Position numbers and translations under genes: made by a program | NCBI GenBank assembly: GCA_019635695.1 | Contig: JAHBYZ010000016.1 | Span: 1-64,000 of the forward strand | Source of the DNA: Rhizobiaceae bacterium | Lineage (GTDB): Bacteria > Pseudomonadota > Alphaproteobacteria > Rhizobiales > Rhizobiaceae | Reading direction: 5' to 3' | DNA length: 64,000 bases | The notes under the pieces: model-generated | Database searches by the model: none | What the model was told of the DNA's origin: nothing | The model's input: the letters and a program-made list of their open reading frames with translations, nothing else | Shown: positions 35,835 through 45,074 of the stretch, piece after piece | How the letters are laid out: each line of letters starts with the position of its first letter | Numbering within the stretch: the stretch's first letter is position 1

Positions 35835-36178
35835 TTTTTCTTCCGCCCGGGAGATTTCTCTGGCTTTTTCGCGCGCAGCGCCGCCTCGTAGGCAAGCCGC
35901 GTCCAGGTTCTCAACTCATCGGAATCGTCGATCGCGCTGTCTGGAATGCTCCAGTATGGCATAGCAACGGGCTTCTTCTGGCCGTCATAGGTCCATTGGC
36001 GGGAGCCTGCCGACTCGAACCGCGGGGCGCTTACGGCGTCGGCCTTCAGCACCACCTCGTCGCCGAGGTCGAGGCCGACGATCAGCCCGTCGAAATAGAT
36101 GCCCTTGCCGCCAAACATGCGGCGGATGCTAACCGGACCGAGCCCGGCGAAGAGATCGCGTATTGAATCGTCGTCCAT
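35831..36178 (-). CDS. TfoX N-terminal domain protein
   Basis: A 115-aa protein made only of the TfoX/Sxy N-terminal domain: LFAGLGPVSIRRMFGGKGIYFDGLIVGLDLGDEVVLKAD, then MPYWSIPDSAIDD. A Lys/Arg-rich tail (KKPEKSPGRKKK) ends it. In gammaproteobacteria TfoX/Sxy is the competence coactivator of CRP, but it has a C-terminal domain that is missing here. Family members in alphaproteobacteria have no established role. Confidence 0.9.
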   Translation of the reverse strand: MDDDSIRDLFAGLGPVSIRRMFGGKGIYFDGLIVGLDLGDEVVLKADAVSAPRFESAGSRQWTYDGQKKPVAMPYWSIPDSAIDDSDELRTWTRLAYEAALRAKKPEKSPGRKKK

Positions 36179-36255
36179 GCGCGAAAGCTGGCAGAACCGC
36201 GCGAGGAAGTCACGCGCCGCCGCGCCGTTGCTGACGTGACGGCGTCAGGTGCGGG

Positions 36256-36639
36256 TCAAGCCGCGCTGGCCCGCGCCTCGGCAAGCGCCTTGAGATCGGC
36301 CGGCTTCAACTCGACCGATTCGCCGCAGCCGCAGGCCGAGCTCTCGTTCGGGTTGCGGAACACGAAGCCGGTCCTGAGCTTGGTCGTCTCGAAATCCATG
36401 GTCGTGCCGAGCAGATAGAGCGCCGCTTCCGGCGCGACCCAGACATGCGCGCCTGCGTGTTCGATGTGGTCGTCCTTGGCCACCGGCTCGGTGACGAGGT
36501 CGACCGTGTATTCCATGCCGGCGCAGCCGCCCTTCTTGATGCCGACGCGCAGTCCGCGCGAACCGTCGCGCGCATCGACGATGTCGCGCACCCGGCTCGC
36601 GGCCGCGTCCGTCAGGCTGATGACCTGGAACCTGCCCAT
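36256..36639 (-). CDS. sufA: Iron-sulfur cluster assembly accessory protein SufA-type
   Basis: A 127-aa A-type carrier. The three conserved Cys are visible: KKGGCAGMEY and CGCG in NESSACGCGESVE. The start at 36637-36639 has GGAG six bases upstream (the open frame goes further but without homology). It is the last gene of the suf operon, 86 bp after sufT. It receives a [2Fe-2S] or [4Fe-4S] cluster from SufBCD and passes it to apoproteins. Confidence 0.93.
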   Translation of the reverse strand: MGRFQVISLTDAAASRVRDIVDARDGSRGLRVGIKKGGCAGMEYTVDLVTEPVAKDDHIEHAGAHVWVAPEAALYLLGTTMDFETTKLRTGFVFRNPNESSACGCGESVELKPADLKALAEARASAA

Positions 36640-36725
36640 TTCCGTCTCCTTGCACGCCGGTTCAAGGCCGGCGGAACGAGTGCTTCTAGCTAAAGATGGT
36701 GAAGAAAGAGCGGCGGCGCAACGGG

Positions 36726-37088
36726 TCAGTACCAGCCTACCGCCACGCGGGCCTCTTCGCTCATGCGGTCCGGCGTCCACGGCGGGTCGAACACCATCTG
36801 CACGTCGACGTCCGATACGCCCTCGACCGAGCTCACCGCGTTCTGCACCCAGCCCGGCATTTCGCCGGCCACGGGGCAGCCGGGCGCCGTCAGCGTCATG
36901 TCGATCTTCACCCGGCGGTCGTCCTCGATGTCGATCTTGTAGACCAGTCCGAGCTCGAAGATGTCGGCCGGGATCTCCGGATCGTAGACCGTCTTCAAAG
37001 CGCCGATGATGTCGTCGGACAGCCGCGCCAGTTCGTCCGCCGGGATCGCCGACTGGATTTCCGGCAGATTGGGATTCTCTTCGCTCAT
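36726..37088 (-). CDS. sufT: SUF system MIP18-family protein SufT
   Basis: A 120-aa DUF59 (MIP18) protein: DPEIPADIFELGLVYKIDIED, LTAPGCPVAGEMPGWVQNAV and VFDPPWTPDRMSEEAR. These are the hallmarks of SufT/PaaD-like scaffolds involved in Fe-S maturation. It begins 5 bp after sufS. It was only part of a longer antisense-frame open stretch, and the ATG at 37086-37088 marks the homologous start. Confidence 0.93.
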   Translation of the reverse strand: MSEENPNLPEIQSAIPADELARLSDDIIGALKTVYDPEIPADIFELGLVYKIDIEDDRRVKIDMTLTAPGCPVAGEMPGWVQNAVSSVEGVSDVDVQMVFDPPWTPDRMSEEARVAVGWY

Positions 37089-37093
37089 GGCGT

Positions 37094-38335
37094 TCACCCG
37101 AAGAATTTTCGCGCCTTTTCCAGCGCCTCGGCCAGCACGTCGATCTCGGCCTTCGTGTTGTACATGGCGAACGACGCGCGGCATGTCGACGTCACGCCGT
37201 AGCGTTTCAGCAGTGGCTGCGCGCAATGCGTGCCCGCGCGGACGGCAACCCCCGCCCGGTCGATCACCATCGACACGTCGTGCGCATGGATGCCCTGCAT
37301 CTCGAACGATACGATGGCACCCTTGCCGGGCGCGGTTCCGAAGATGCGCAGCGAATTGATGCGCGACAGGCGCTCCTGTGCATAGGCGCCGAGCTCGGCC
37401 TCGTGCGCGGCGATGCGCTCGCGGCCGACGCTGTCCATGTATTCGAGTGCGGCGCCCAGCCCAATCGCCTGCACGATCGGTGGCGTGCCGGCCTCGAAGC
37501 GGTGCGGCGGATGGTTGTAGGTGACCTTGTCCTCGGTCACCTCCTCGATCATTTCGCCGCCCCCCATGAAGGGTCGCATCGCCTCCAGCCGCTCGGCCTT
37601 GCCGTACAGCACGCCGATGCCCGAGGGACCGTACACCTTGTGGCCGGTGAAGACGTAGAAATCGGCGTCGAGCGCCTGCACGTCGACCGGCATGTGCACC
37701 GCCGCCTGGCTGCCGTCGACCAGCACCGGGATGCCGCGCCGGTGGGCGATCTCCACGATCTCGCGGATCGGCGTCACCGTGCCCAGCACGTTGGACATCT
37801 GCGTGATGGCGACAAGCTTCGTGCGCGACGTCAGGCACGCCTCGAAAGCGGCCAAGTCGAACGCGCCGTCATCGCTCACCGGCGCCCAGACCAGCTTCGC
37901 GCCCTGCCGCTCGCGGATGAAATGCCATGGCACGATGTTGGAGTGGTGCTCCATGATCGAGATGACGATCTCGTCGCCGGCGCCGATGTTGGGCATGCCC
38001 CAGCCATAGGCGACGGTGTTGATCGCCTCGGTCGTCGACTTTGTGAATACGATATTGTCCACCGACGGCGCATTCAGGAAGCGGCGCACGATCTCGCGCG
38101 CCTTCTCGTAGGCGTCGGTCGCGGCATTCGACAGGAAGTGAAGGCCGCGATGCACGTTCGCATACTCGTGCGAATAGGCGTGCGTCACCGCGTCGATGAC
38201 CGCCTGCGGCTTCTGCGCCGACGCACCGTTGTCGAGATAGACCAGCGGCTTGCCGTAGACCTCCCGCGAAAGGATCGGGAAGTCGCGGCGGATCGCCTCG
38301 ACATCGTAAGGGCGGTTGTCGACTTTCTGGTCCAT
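37094..38335 (-). CDS. sufS: Cysteine desulfurase SufS
   Basis: A 413-aa group II cysteine desulfurase. PLP Lys is in FTGHKVYGPSGIGVLYG, the PLP-phosphate region in YLDNGASAQKPQAVIDA, and the catalytic Cys in RAGTHCAQPLLKRYG. The ATG at 38333-38335 is 2 bp after the sufD stop. It releases sulfur from cysteine for the SufBCD scaffold; a SufE partner is not seen in this window. The operon also carries a second, IscS-like desulfurase. Confidence 0.96.
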   Translation of the reverse strand: MDQKVDNRPYDVEAIRRDFPILSREVYGKPLVYLDNGASAQKPQAVIDAVTHAYSHEYANVHRGLHFLSNAATDAYEKAREIVRRFLNAPSVDNIVFTKSTTEAINTVAYGWGMPNIGAGDEIVISIMEHHSNIVPWHFIRERQGAKLVWAPVSDDGAFDLAAFEACLTSRTKLVAITQMSNVLGTVTPIREIVEIAHRRGIPVLVDGSQAAVHMPVDVQALDADFYVFTGHKVYGPSGIGVLYGKAERLEAMRPFMGGGEMIEEVTEDKVTYNHPPHRFEAGTPPIVQAIGLGAALEYMDSVGRERIAAHEAELGAYAQERLSRINSLRIFGTAPGKGAIVSFEMQGIHAHDVSMVIDRAGVAVRAGTHCAQPLLKRYGVTSTCRASFAMYNTKAEIDVLAEALEKARKFFG

Positions 38336-38337
38336 CG

Positions 38338-39609
38338 TCAGCCGTTCGCGCCGAACCATGCGTCCAGTCGGGCCTCCAGCGGCTCGACCAGCGCCTCGTC
38401 GCCCAGTTCCTCGATCACTTCGGCGAGGAACGCCTTGACCAGCAGGCCGCGCGCCTCTTTTTCCGGGATGCCGCGCGCCATCAGGTAGAACAGATGGTTG
38501 CGGTCGATCTCGGCCACCGTCGCGCCATGGCCGCAGGCCACGTCGTCGGCAAAGATCTCAAGCTCCGGCTTGATCGAGAACTCGCCCTCGTCAGACAGCA
38601 GAAGCGTGTTGCAGGCCATCTTGGCGTCAGTCTTCTGCGCCTCGCGCGCAACGCGGATCTGACCCTGGAACACGCCCTGCGCCTTGCCCAGCACGACGTT
38701 GCGGATGATCTCCGTAGACGTCGCACCGAACGCTGCGTGGTCGAGAACCATGGTCACGTCGGTATGGGTAGAACCTGTCAGCAGGTTGACGCCGCGCAGC
38801 GTAAATTCGCAGTTTTCGCCGGCCGCGACGATCCGCAGCTCCTGCCGCACCAGTCTGCCGCCGGTATTCATCAGGAACACCGTCAGCTTCGCATTCTTGC
38901 CGATCGTCGCGTTGAGCTGGGCCAGGTGGGTCGTCGTCTCCGGTTGCTCCTGAACAATGATCCAGGTCGCTTCGGCTTCGTCGGCCACTTCCAGTTCCGC
39001 AACCGACGACACCAGCGCTGCGCCGGCGCCGGTCTGGCGCTCGACAAAAATCGCCTTGGCGCCCTGCCCCACGGACACCGACAGCCGTCCGTGCACCTGC
39101 CCGCCGACATGGATGTTCTGCAGCTCGACCGGCGCGGCGAGGACAACCTCCGGCTCGATCGTCACCGAAACCCCGTCCGCGACGAAAGCTGCGTTGATCG
39201 CGCCGACCGCGTCGTCCGCGCCCTTCGGCGCAAGCCGCTCTGTGAGTTCGCCGGCCAGCAACTGCGTCGCGAGGCGCTCGATCCTGGCGCCATCGACCTT
39301 CGGCAGCTTGCCGGCCGCGCCTGCCGTCGCCAGCACGACAGTGCTGCCAGCCACAAGCGGTGCCGTCGCCTTCGCGGTTACGGCGGCATGCGCAGCCGGC
39401 ACGTCGGTCAGCAGCCGACGCAGATCGGTGTAATGCCAGCTCTCGACGCGGCGCGTCGGCAGACCGGCCCTGATGGTCTCCACCGCGCGATCTCGCAGCA
39501 GCATCATGCCGGGGTCGCCCGGCAGGTCGGCCACCTTCTCCGCGAAAGCCTCGACCAGTGCGGTTTCGGCCGGGGTCAGCTTCGGTGCCGCATTCATGTT
39601 CACGGCCAT
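38338..39609 (-). CDS. sufD: Fe-S cluster assembly protein SufD
   Basis: A 423-aa SufD of the SufBCD scaffold. The C-terminal half has the family signature CNTLLLSDEGEFSIKPELEIFADDVACGHGATVAEID, followed by YLMARGIPEKEARGLLVKAF. Three in-frame starts are possible (GTG 39624, ATG 39609, ATG 39597); I used the middle one. It begins 16 bp after the sufC stop. It binds SufC and supports SufB during cluster building and iron entry. Confidence 0.94.
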   Translation of the reverse strand: MAVNMNAAPKLTPAETALVEAFAEKVADLPGDPGMMLLRDRAVETIRAGLPTRRVESWHYTDLRRLLTDVPAAHAAVTAKATAPLVAGSTVVLATAGAAGKLPKVDGARIERLATQLLAGELTERLAPKGADDAVGAINAAFVADGVSVTIEPEVVLAAPVELQNIHVGGQVHGRLSVSVGQGAKAIFVERQTGAGAALVSSVAELEVADEAEATWIIVQEQPETTTHLAQLNATIGKNAKLTVFLMNTGGRLVRQELRIVAAGENCEFTLRGVNLLTGSTHTDVTMVLDHAAFGATSTEIIRNVVLGKAQGVFQGQIRVAREAQKTDAKMACNTLLLSDEGEFSIKPELEIFADDVACGHGATVAEIDRNHLFYLMARGIPEKEARGLLVKAFLAEVIEELGDEALVEPLEARLDAWFGANG

Positions 39610-39625
39610 GTTCACCGCCGGCACC

Positions 39626-40381
39626 TCACGCCGCCTCGCCGAGCACGCCGGCGTAGCCCTCGGCTTCCAGCGTGTGGGCGAGCGTCTTGTCGCCGGACTT
39701 CACCACCTGGCCCTTGTAGAGAACGTGCACGCTGTCCGGGACGATGTAGTCGAGCAGGCGCTGGTAGTGGGTGATGACCACCATCGCACGGTCGGGCGAG
39801 CGCAGCGCATTGACGCCGTCGGCGACGATCTTGAGCGCGTCGATATCGAGGCCGGAATCGGTCTCGTCGAGCACGCACAGCTTCGGCTCGAGAAGCTTCA
39901 TCTGCAGGATCTCGGCGCGCTTCTTCTCGCCGCCGGAGAAGCCGACGTTGAGCGGGCGCTTGAGCATGCCCATGTCCATCTGCAGTTCGCCGGCCGCCTT
40001 CTTCACGCGGGCCAGCAGGTCGGCGACCTTCAGCGGTTCCTCTCCGCGCTGCTTGCGCTGAGAGTTGAGGGCCACCTTGAGGAACTCCATCGTGGCGACG
40101 CCGGGTATCTCCATCGGATACTGGAAGGCCAGGAAGATGCCCTTTGCCGCGCGCTCGGCGGGGTCCATCTCCAAAATGGATTCGCCGTTGAACAGGATGT
40201 CCCCCTCGGTGACCTCGTAGTCCTCGCGGCCGGCAAGGATGTAGCTGAGCGTCGACTTGCCCGAGCCGTTCGGTCCCATGATCGCGGCGACCTCGCCGGC
40301 TTTCACCGTCAGGTTCAGGCCGCGGATGATCTCGGTGCCGTCTTCGGCGATGCGGGCGTGGAGGTTCTTGATCTCAAGCAT
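39626..40381 (-). CDS. sufC: Fe-S cluster assembly ATPase SufC
   Basis: A 251-aa ABC-type ATPase without membrane domain. Walker A is GPNGSGKSTLSYI, the signature motif is FSGGEKKRAEILQM, and Walker B is LCVLDETDSGLDIDAL. These match SufC closely. It drives conformational change in SufBD. Unlike most operons, it does not follow sufB directly: three short membrane-protein genes lie between them. Confidence 0.97.
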   Translation of the reverse strand: MLEIKNLHARIAEDGTEIIRGLNLTVKAGEVAAIMGPNGSGKSTLSYILAGREDYEVTEGDILFNGESILEMDPAERAAKGIFLAFQYPMEIPGVATMEFLKVALNSQRKQRGEEPLKVADLLARVKKAAGELQMDMGMLKRPLNVGFSGGEKKRAEILQMKLLEPKLCVLDETDSGLDIDALKIVADGVNALRSPDRAMVVITHYQRLLDYIVPDSVHVLYKGQVVKSGDKTLAHTLEAEGYAGVLGEAA

Positions 40382-40426
40382 GTCGGTCTTTCGTCTTCTT
40401 GCCGGCCCGGCGGCCGGTTGGTGTCG

Positions 40427-40696
40427 TCATGCCCGCCGGACGCGGGCGAGGAAAAGTGCTGCGGCGAGCCAGAACGGAGCTGCGAGAAGCCCCCACACGA
40501 AGCCGCCGCCGGTCAGATTGTCGATGCTGCCGTCCGGATATTCGACGATGCAGCTCGACTGAGCCGCCGCGATGCAGTCGGCATACTTCCAGTAGCGGAC
40601 ATAGAACAGCCAGGTCAGCAGCGTTGCGACCAGCGCAAGCGCGCCGCCGATCGTTGCCGCAGCCACCGCTTTCATCCTGTCCGCCATGCCGCTCAT
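40427..40696 (-). CDS. Small membrane protein C in the suf operon
   Basis: An 89-aa protein with two membrane helices (VAAATIGGALALVATLLTWLFY and FVWGLLAAPFWLAAALFLARV) flanking a periplasmic loop with two Cys residues (DCIAAAQSSCIVEYPDG) that could form a disulfide. The ATG at 40694-40696 overlaps the stop of the upstream gene (ATGA). No known family recognised. It lies between sufB and sufC. Confidence 0.78.
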   Translation of the reverse strand: MSGMADRMKAVAAATIGGALALVATLLTWLFYVRYWKYADCIAAAQSSCIVEYPDGSIDNLTGGGFVWGLLAAPFWLAAALFLARVRRA

Positions 40697-41007
40697 GCGG
40701 TGCCGCTCCGGCTGCGGACATAGTCGCTGTAGGTGACGGTGAAATCGGTGTGTGCGCGCGCGGTCTTGATGAACTGCCAGGCGGAAAGCGCCGCGCCCGC
40801 CATGAACAGGAGCGGACCGGCGACGATCAGCCAGCCCGGGCCCCAGACCGCACCGATCGCGGCGATCAGACCGCCGGCCACGCCCCAGCCCGACATGCCC
40901 ATGACGAACCGCCATACAGTCCGCCAGCCTTCCGGCCGGATCGGATAGGAGCCCGAACCGCCGTTGGAGCGCACGAACCAGATGTTCTCAGGAAGATCGA
41001 TTGCCAT
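40693..41007 (-). CDS. Small membrane protein B in the suf operon
   Basis: A 104-aa protein with a soluble N-terminus (LPENIWFVRSNGGSGSYPIRPEGWR) and two to three hydrophobic segments (FVMGMSGWGVAGGLIAAIGA and WLIVAGPLLFMAGAALSA), ending RAHTDFTVTYSDYVRSRSG. The ATG at 41005-41007 is used; upstream GTGs are possible. Family unrecognised. Coupled by overlap to the next gene and 13 bp after the 53-aa gene. Confidence 0.8.
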   Translation of the reverse strand: MAIDLPENIWFVRSNGGSGSYPIRPEGWRTVWRFVMGMSGWGVAGGLIAAIGAVWGPGWLIVAGPLLFMAGAALSAWQFIKTARAHTDFTVTYSDYVRSRSGTA

Positions 41008-41020
41008 GACCACCACCCGA

Positions 41021-41182
41021 CTAGATGCCCAATGATGCCCTCAGCGGCGGCAGCACGGATGCCGCCACCAGCCCGACCCCGATCCCCAGCGCGATGCGGA
41101 ACGCGCGGCTGCCCGCCGACGGGGCAAAGCCGGCGAGCAGGCCGCACACGACGGCATAGAAGCTGAGTGTGACGGGGTCCAT
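41021..41182 (-). CDS. Small membrane protein A (53 aa) directly after sufB
   Basis: A 53-aa reading frame whose ATG (41180-41182) comes 3 bases after the sufB stop. It reads MDPVTLSFYAVVCGLLAGFA, then APSAGSRAFRIALGIGVG and a hydrophobic end PPLRASLGI. Two hydrophobic stretches (about residues 5-20 and 28-45) suggest a hairpin in the membrane. Reading frame, orientation and tight spacing support a real gene, but I recognise no family. Confidence 0.65.
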   Translation of the reverse strand: MDPVTLSFYAVVCGLLAGFAPSAGSRAFRIALGIGVGLVAASVLPPLRASLGI

Positions 41183-41185
41183 TTT

Positions 41186-42700
<1,515 letters not shown>

Positions 42701-42717
42701 CGGCGTTCTCCATCCAT

Positions 42718-42736
42718 GCCGGGTTCAAGGCCCGGC
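42718..42736 (-). promoter_or_regulatory. Small hairpin just upstream of sufB
   Basis: GCCGGG pairs with CCCGGC around a 7-nt loop, 18 bases before the sufB ATG. It lies within the 116-bp gap between the iscS-like gene and sufB. It could affect mRNA stability or translation of sufB; nothing stronger can be said. Confidence 0.3.
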
Positions 42737-42816
42737 CGTCTTCGAAATCGCGCGCGCTTCTCGCACACGCGGCATATAGTGTCACGCCCGCCGTTCTGCA
42801 CGGCTGGCCTGCAAAA

Positions 42817-43980
42817 TCACGCGGCGCGCACGCGCCCCTGGTGGCGACCCAGCAGTCGCGACAGCGAGTCCAGGAAGCGCTCGATATCGGCCTGCGTCGT
42901 CTGCCGGCCGAGCGAAACACGGATCGCGCCGCCGTCGTCGGCCACACCCATCGCCTTCAGCACATGGCTCGGCCCGACCCTGCCCGACGAGCAGGCCGCA
43001 CCGGCGGACACCGCGATGCCGTCGACGTCGAAGGCGATCAGCGCCGTCTCGGCCTTGATGCCCGGCAGCGACAGGTTCGCGGTATTCGCGAGCCTCCCGG
43101 TTCGCCGCCCGTGGAATACCGCGTCCGGCGCACGTAGCAGGATTTCCCGCTCCAGCACGTCGCGCAAATCCCCGACACGCTGCATCTCGCCCATCGCAGC
43201 GAGCGCCACGCGCGCAGCCGCGCCAAGTCCCGCTATGGCCGCGACGTTCTCTGTGCCGGCGCGGAAACCGCGCTCCTGCCCGCCGCCGCGCAGCAGCGGC
43301 GCCGGCATCATCAAGTCCGCGCGCGCCACGATGGCGCCTGCGCCCTGCGGGCCGCCAAGCTTGTGCGAGGACAGGATCAGGAAGTCGGCCGACGCATCGG
43401 CGATGTCGAGCGCGATGCGCCCCGCCGCCTGCGCGGCGTCGACCACCAGCACACCGCCCGCCGCGCGCACGATGCGGCCGATCTCGCCCAGCGGCTGGAT
43501 CACACCGGTCTCGTTGTTGGCAGCGTGCACCGCCACCAGCGGCAGCCCGTTCAACGCGTCATGTGCTGAGAGGAGTTGCTCCAACTCGTCGATCCGGACG
43601 ATGCCGTCGGCATCGACTCCGAACACCTTCACGCTTGCCGCGTCGAAGCGCCCGCCGGACAGCGTGGCGGGATGGTCGGCGGCGTTGACGTAGAGCGTGC
43701 CGAAGGCCAGCGGAGCGCGGCCCATGGTCCAGCGCGGCGACAGGAGCAGGTTCGCGGCCTCCGTTGCGCCCGACGTGAAGACGACGTGCTCGGGCCGCGC
43801 GTTGCACAGCGCCGCCACATCGCGCCGCGCCGCCTCGACCAGCCTGCGGGCGCCGCGGCCCTCGCCGTGCACGGACGAAGCATTGCCGCCGGCGTCGAGC
43901 GCGGCCAGCATGGCGGCGCGCGCTTCCGGCAGGAGCGGCGCACCGGCATTGTGGTCGAGATAGACCCGCTGCTTGTCCAT
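42817..43980 (-). CDS. Cysteine desulfurase, IscS/NifS type, first gene of the suf operon
   Basis: A 387-aa group I cysteine desulfurase. VYLDHNAGAPLLPEARAAM at the N-terminus, VDAAQAAGRIALDI with the PLP-contacting Asp, the PLP Lys in LILSSHKLGGPQG, and the catalytic Cys in the flexible loop SAGAACSSGRVGPSHVLKAM. It is clearly different from SufS further down the same operon (group II). Rhizobial suf operons often start with such a gene. It lies directly behind the Irr box. Confidence 0.94.
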   Translation of the reverse strand: MDKQRVYLDHNAGAPLLPEARAAMLAALDAGGNASSVHGEGRGARRLVEAARRDVAALCNARPEHVVFTSGATEAANLLLSPRWTMGRAPLAFGTLYVNAADHPATLSGGRFDAASVKVFGVDADGIVRIDELEQLLSAHDALNGLPLVAVHAANNETGVIQPLGEIGRIVRAAGGVLVVDAAQAAGRIALDIADASADFLILSSHKLGGPQGAGAIVARADLMMPAPLLRGGGQERGFRAGTENVAAIAGLGAAARVALAAMGEMQRVGDLRDVLEREILLRAPDAVFHGRRTGRLANTANLSLPGIKAETALIAFDVDGIAVSAGAACSSGRVGPSHVLKAMGVADDGGAIRVSLGRQTTQADIERFLDSLSRLLGRHQGRVRAA

Positions 43981-44124
43981 GCGCCTTTATGGAACCTCGC
44001 CTTCTGGAGCCGTTTATTTCAAGAACCGCGACGGGCTGCTCGCAAGCAGGCGCAATTTCCTTGAAATCGCAAAGCCTGCCGTCCTATCTAGCCGCCTTGA
44101 CGCCGGATGCGTGAGTGCGTCCAG

Positions 44125-44141
44125 TTTTGAACCATTCTAAA
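44125..44141. promoter_or_regulatory. Putative Irr-binding iron control element (Irr box)
   Basis: TTTTGAACCATTCTAAA is an imperfect inverted repeat matching the rhizobial iron control element TTTRGAAYNRTTCYAAA at 16 of 17 positions (consensus quoted from memory). It lies 145 bases upstream of the iscS-like start and on the other side 119 bases from the hydrolase start. Irr, a heme-sensing Fur-family protein, is known to control suf operons in Hyphomicrobiales. Confidence 0.65.
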
Positions 44142-44158
44142 GTAGTTCTAGGGAGCGC

Positions 44159-44198
44159 GGCGTGCCGCGTCAAGCGCCGCAGGCGCGGGTGGCACGCC
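44159..44198 (+). promoter_or_regulatory. Stem-loop upstream of the alpha/beta hydrolase
   Basis: GGCGTGCC at 44159-44166 pairs with GGCACGCC at 44191-44198, with further CGCG pairing inside. It is followed by AAATATGACG. It may be a leader structure for the hydrolase gene or an end of the suf divergent region. Confidence 0.4.
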
Positions 44199-44202
44199 AA
44201 AT

Positions 44203-44219
44203 ATGACGATTTCCGTCAT
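44203..44219. promoter_or_regulatory. Perfect 6-bp inverted repeat, putative operator
   Basis: ATGACG-ATTTC-CGTCAT lies 41 bases upstream of the hydrolase ATG, directly after the stem-loop. The symmetry and spacing resemble sites for dimeric repressors, but the regulator is unknown. The ATG in the repeat could be read as an earlier in-frame start; it has no ribosome site. Confidence 0.4.
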
Positions 44220-44259
44220 CTTTAGACGCAGCGCATCCCCCGACAGAGACGGAGTATCC

Positions 44260-44934
44260 ATGCCCGAGGTGATTTTCGCCGGACCCGCAGGCCGCCTGGA
44301 AGGCCGCTATCAGCCGTCGAAAGTGAAGAACGCGCCGATCGCCATCGTGCTGCATCCGCACCCGCAGTTCGGCGGGACGATGAGCAACAAGATCGTCTAC
44401 GACCTCTTCTACATGTTCCAGAAGCGCGGCTTCACGGCGCTTAGGTTCAACTTCCGCGGTATTGGCCGCAGCCAGGGCGAATTCGACCACGGTGCGGGCG
44501 AACTGTCCGACGCCGCCGCCGCGCTGGACTGGGTGCAGTCGCTGCATCCGGACTCCAAGAGCTGCTGGGTCGCCGGCTACTCATTCGGCGCGTGGATCGG
44601 CATGCAGCTGCTGATGCGCCGGCCGGAGATCGAGGGGTTCATCTCCGTCGCCCCACAGCCGAACATCTACGATTTCTCGTTCCTGGCGCCCTGCCCGTCG
44701 TCCGGGCTCATCATCCATGGTGATGCCGACAAGGTCGCGCCGCCCAAGGACGTGCAGGGTCTGGTCGACAAGCTGCAGTCGCAGAAGGGCATCACGATCA
44801 CCCAGAAGACGATGCCCGGCGCCAATCATTTCTTCTCCAACGACGCCGATCTGCTGATCGACGAATGCTCGGACTATCTCGACCGCAGATTGCGCGGCGA
44901 GCTCGCCGATCCGCGTCCGAAGCGCCTCAGATAG
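44260..44934 (+). CDS. Alpha/beta hydrolase
   Basis: A 224-aa alpha/beta-hydrolase with oxyanion-type HPHPQFGGTMSNKIVYDL, nucleophile elbow VAGYSFGAWIGMQLL (Ser), an acid in GDADKVAPP and the His in PGANHFF. This arrangement matches the YhhW/CocE-like family of small serine hydrolases widespread in alphaproteobacteria. GGAG five bases upstream supports ATG 44260 over the longer frame from 44203. Substrate unknown. Divergent from the suf operon across the Irr box. Confidence 0.9.
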   Translation: MPEVIFAGPAGRLEGRYQPSKVKNAPIAIVLHPHPQFGGTMSNKIVYDLFYMFQKRGFTALRFNFRGIGRSQGEFDHGAGELSDAAAALDWVQSLHPDSKSCWVAGYSFGAWIGMQLLMRRPEIEGFISVAPQPNIYDFSFLAPCPSSGLIIHGDADKVAPPKDVQGLVDKLQSQKGITITQKTMPGANHFFSNDADLLIDECSDYLDRRLRGELADPRPKRLR

Positions 44935-45074
44935 GCCTGGACGACACTTCTTCCCGCAAAAGTGGTGGAATTTGCACGCTTGCGCCCGGCTTTCGGCCTT
45001 GACCGGTCGACAGCCGGCTTGGCGCGTGAAACGGTTCGATTGTCCGAATCACGCTACTACCGGGGAAGTTCAAC

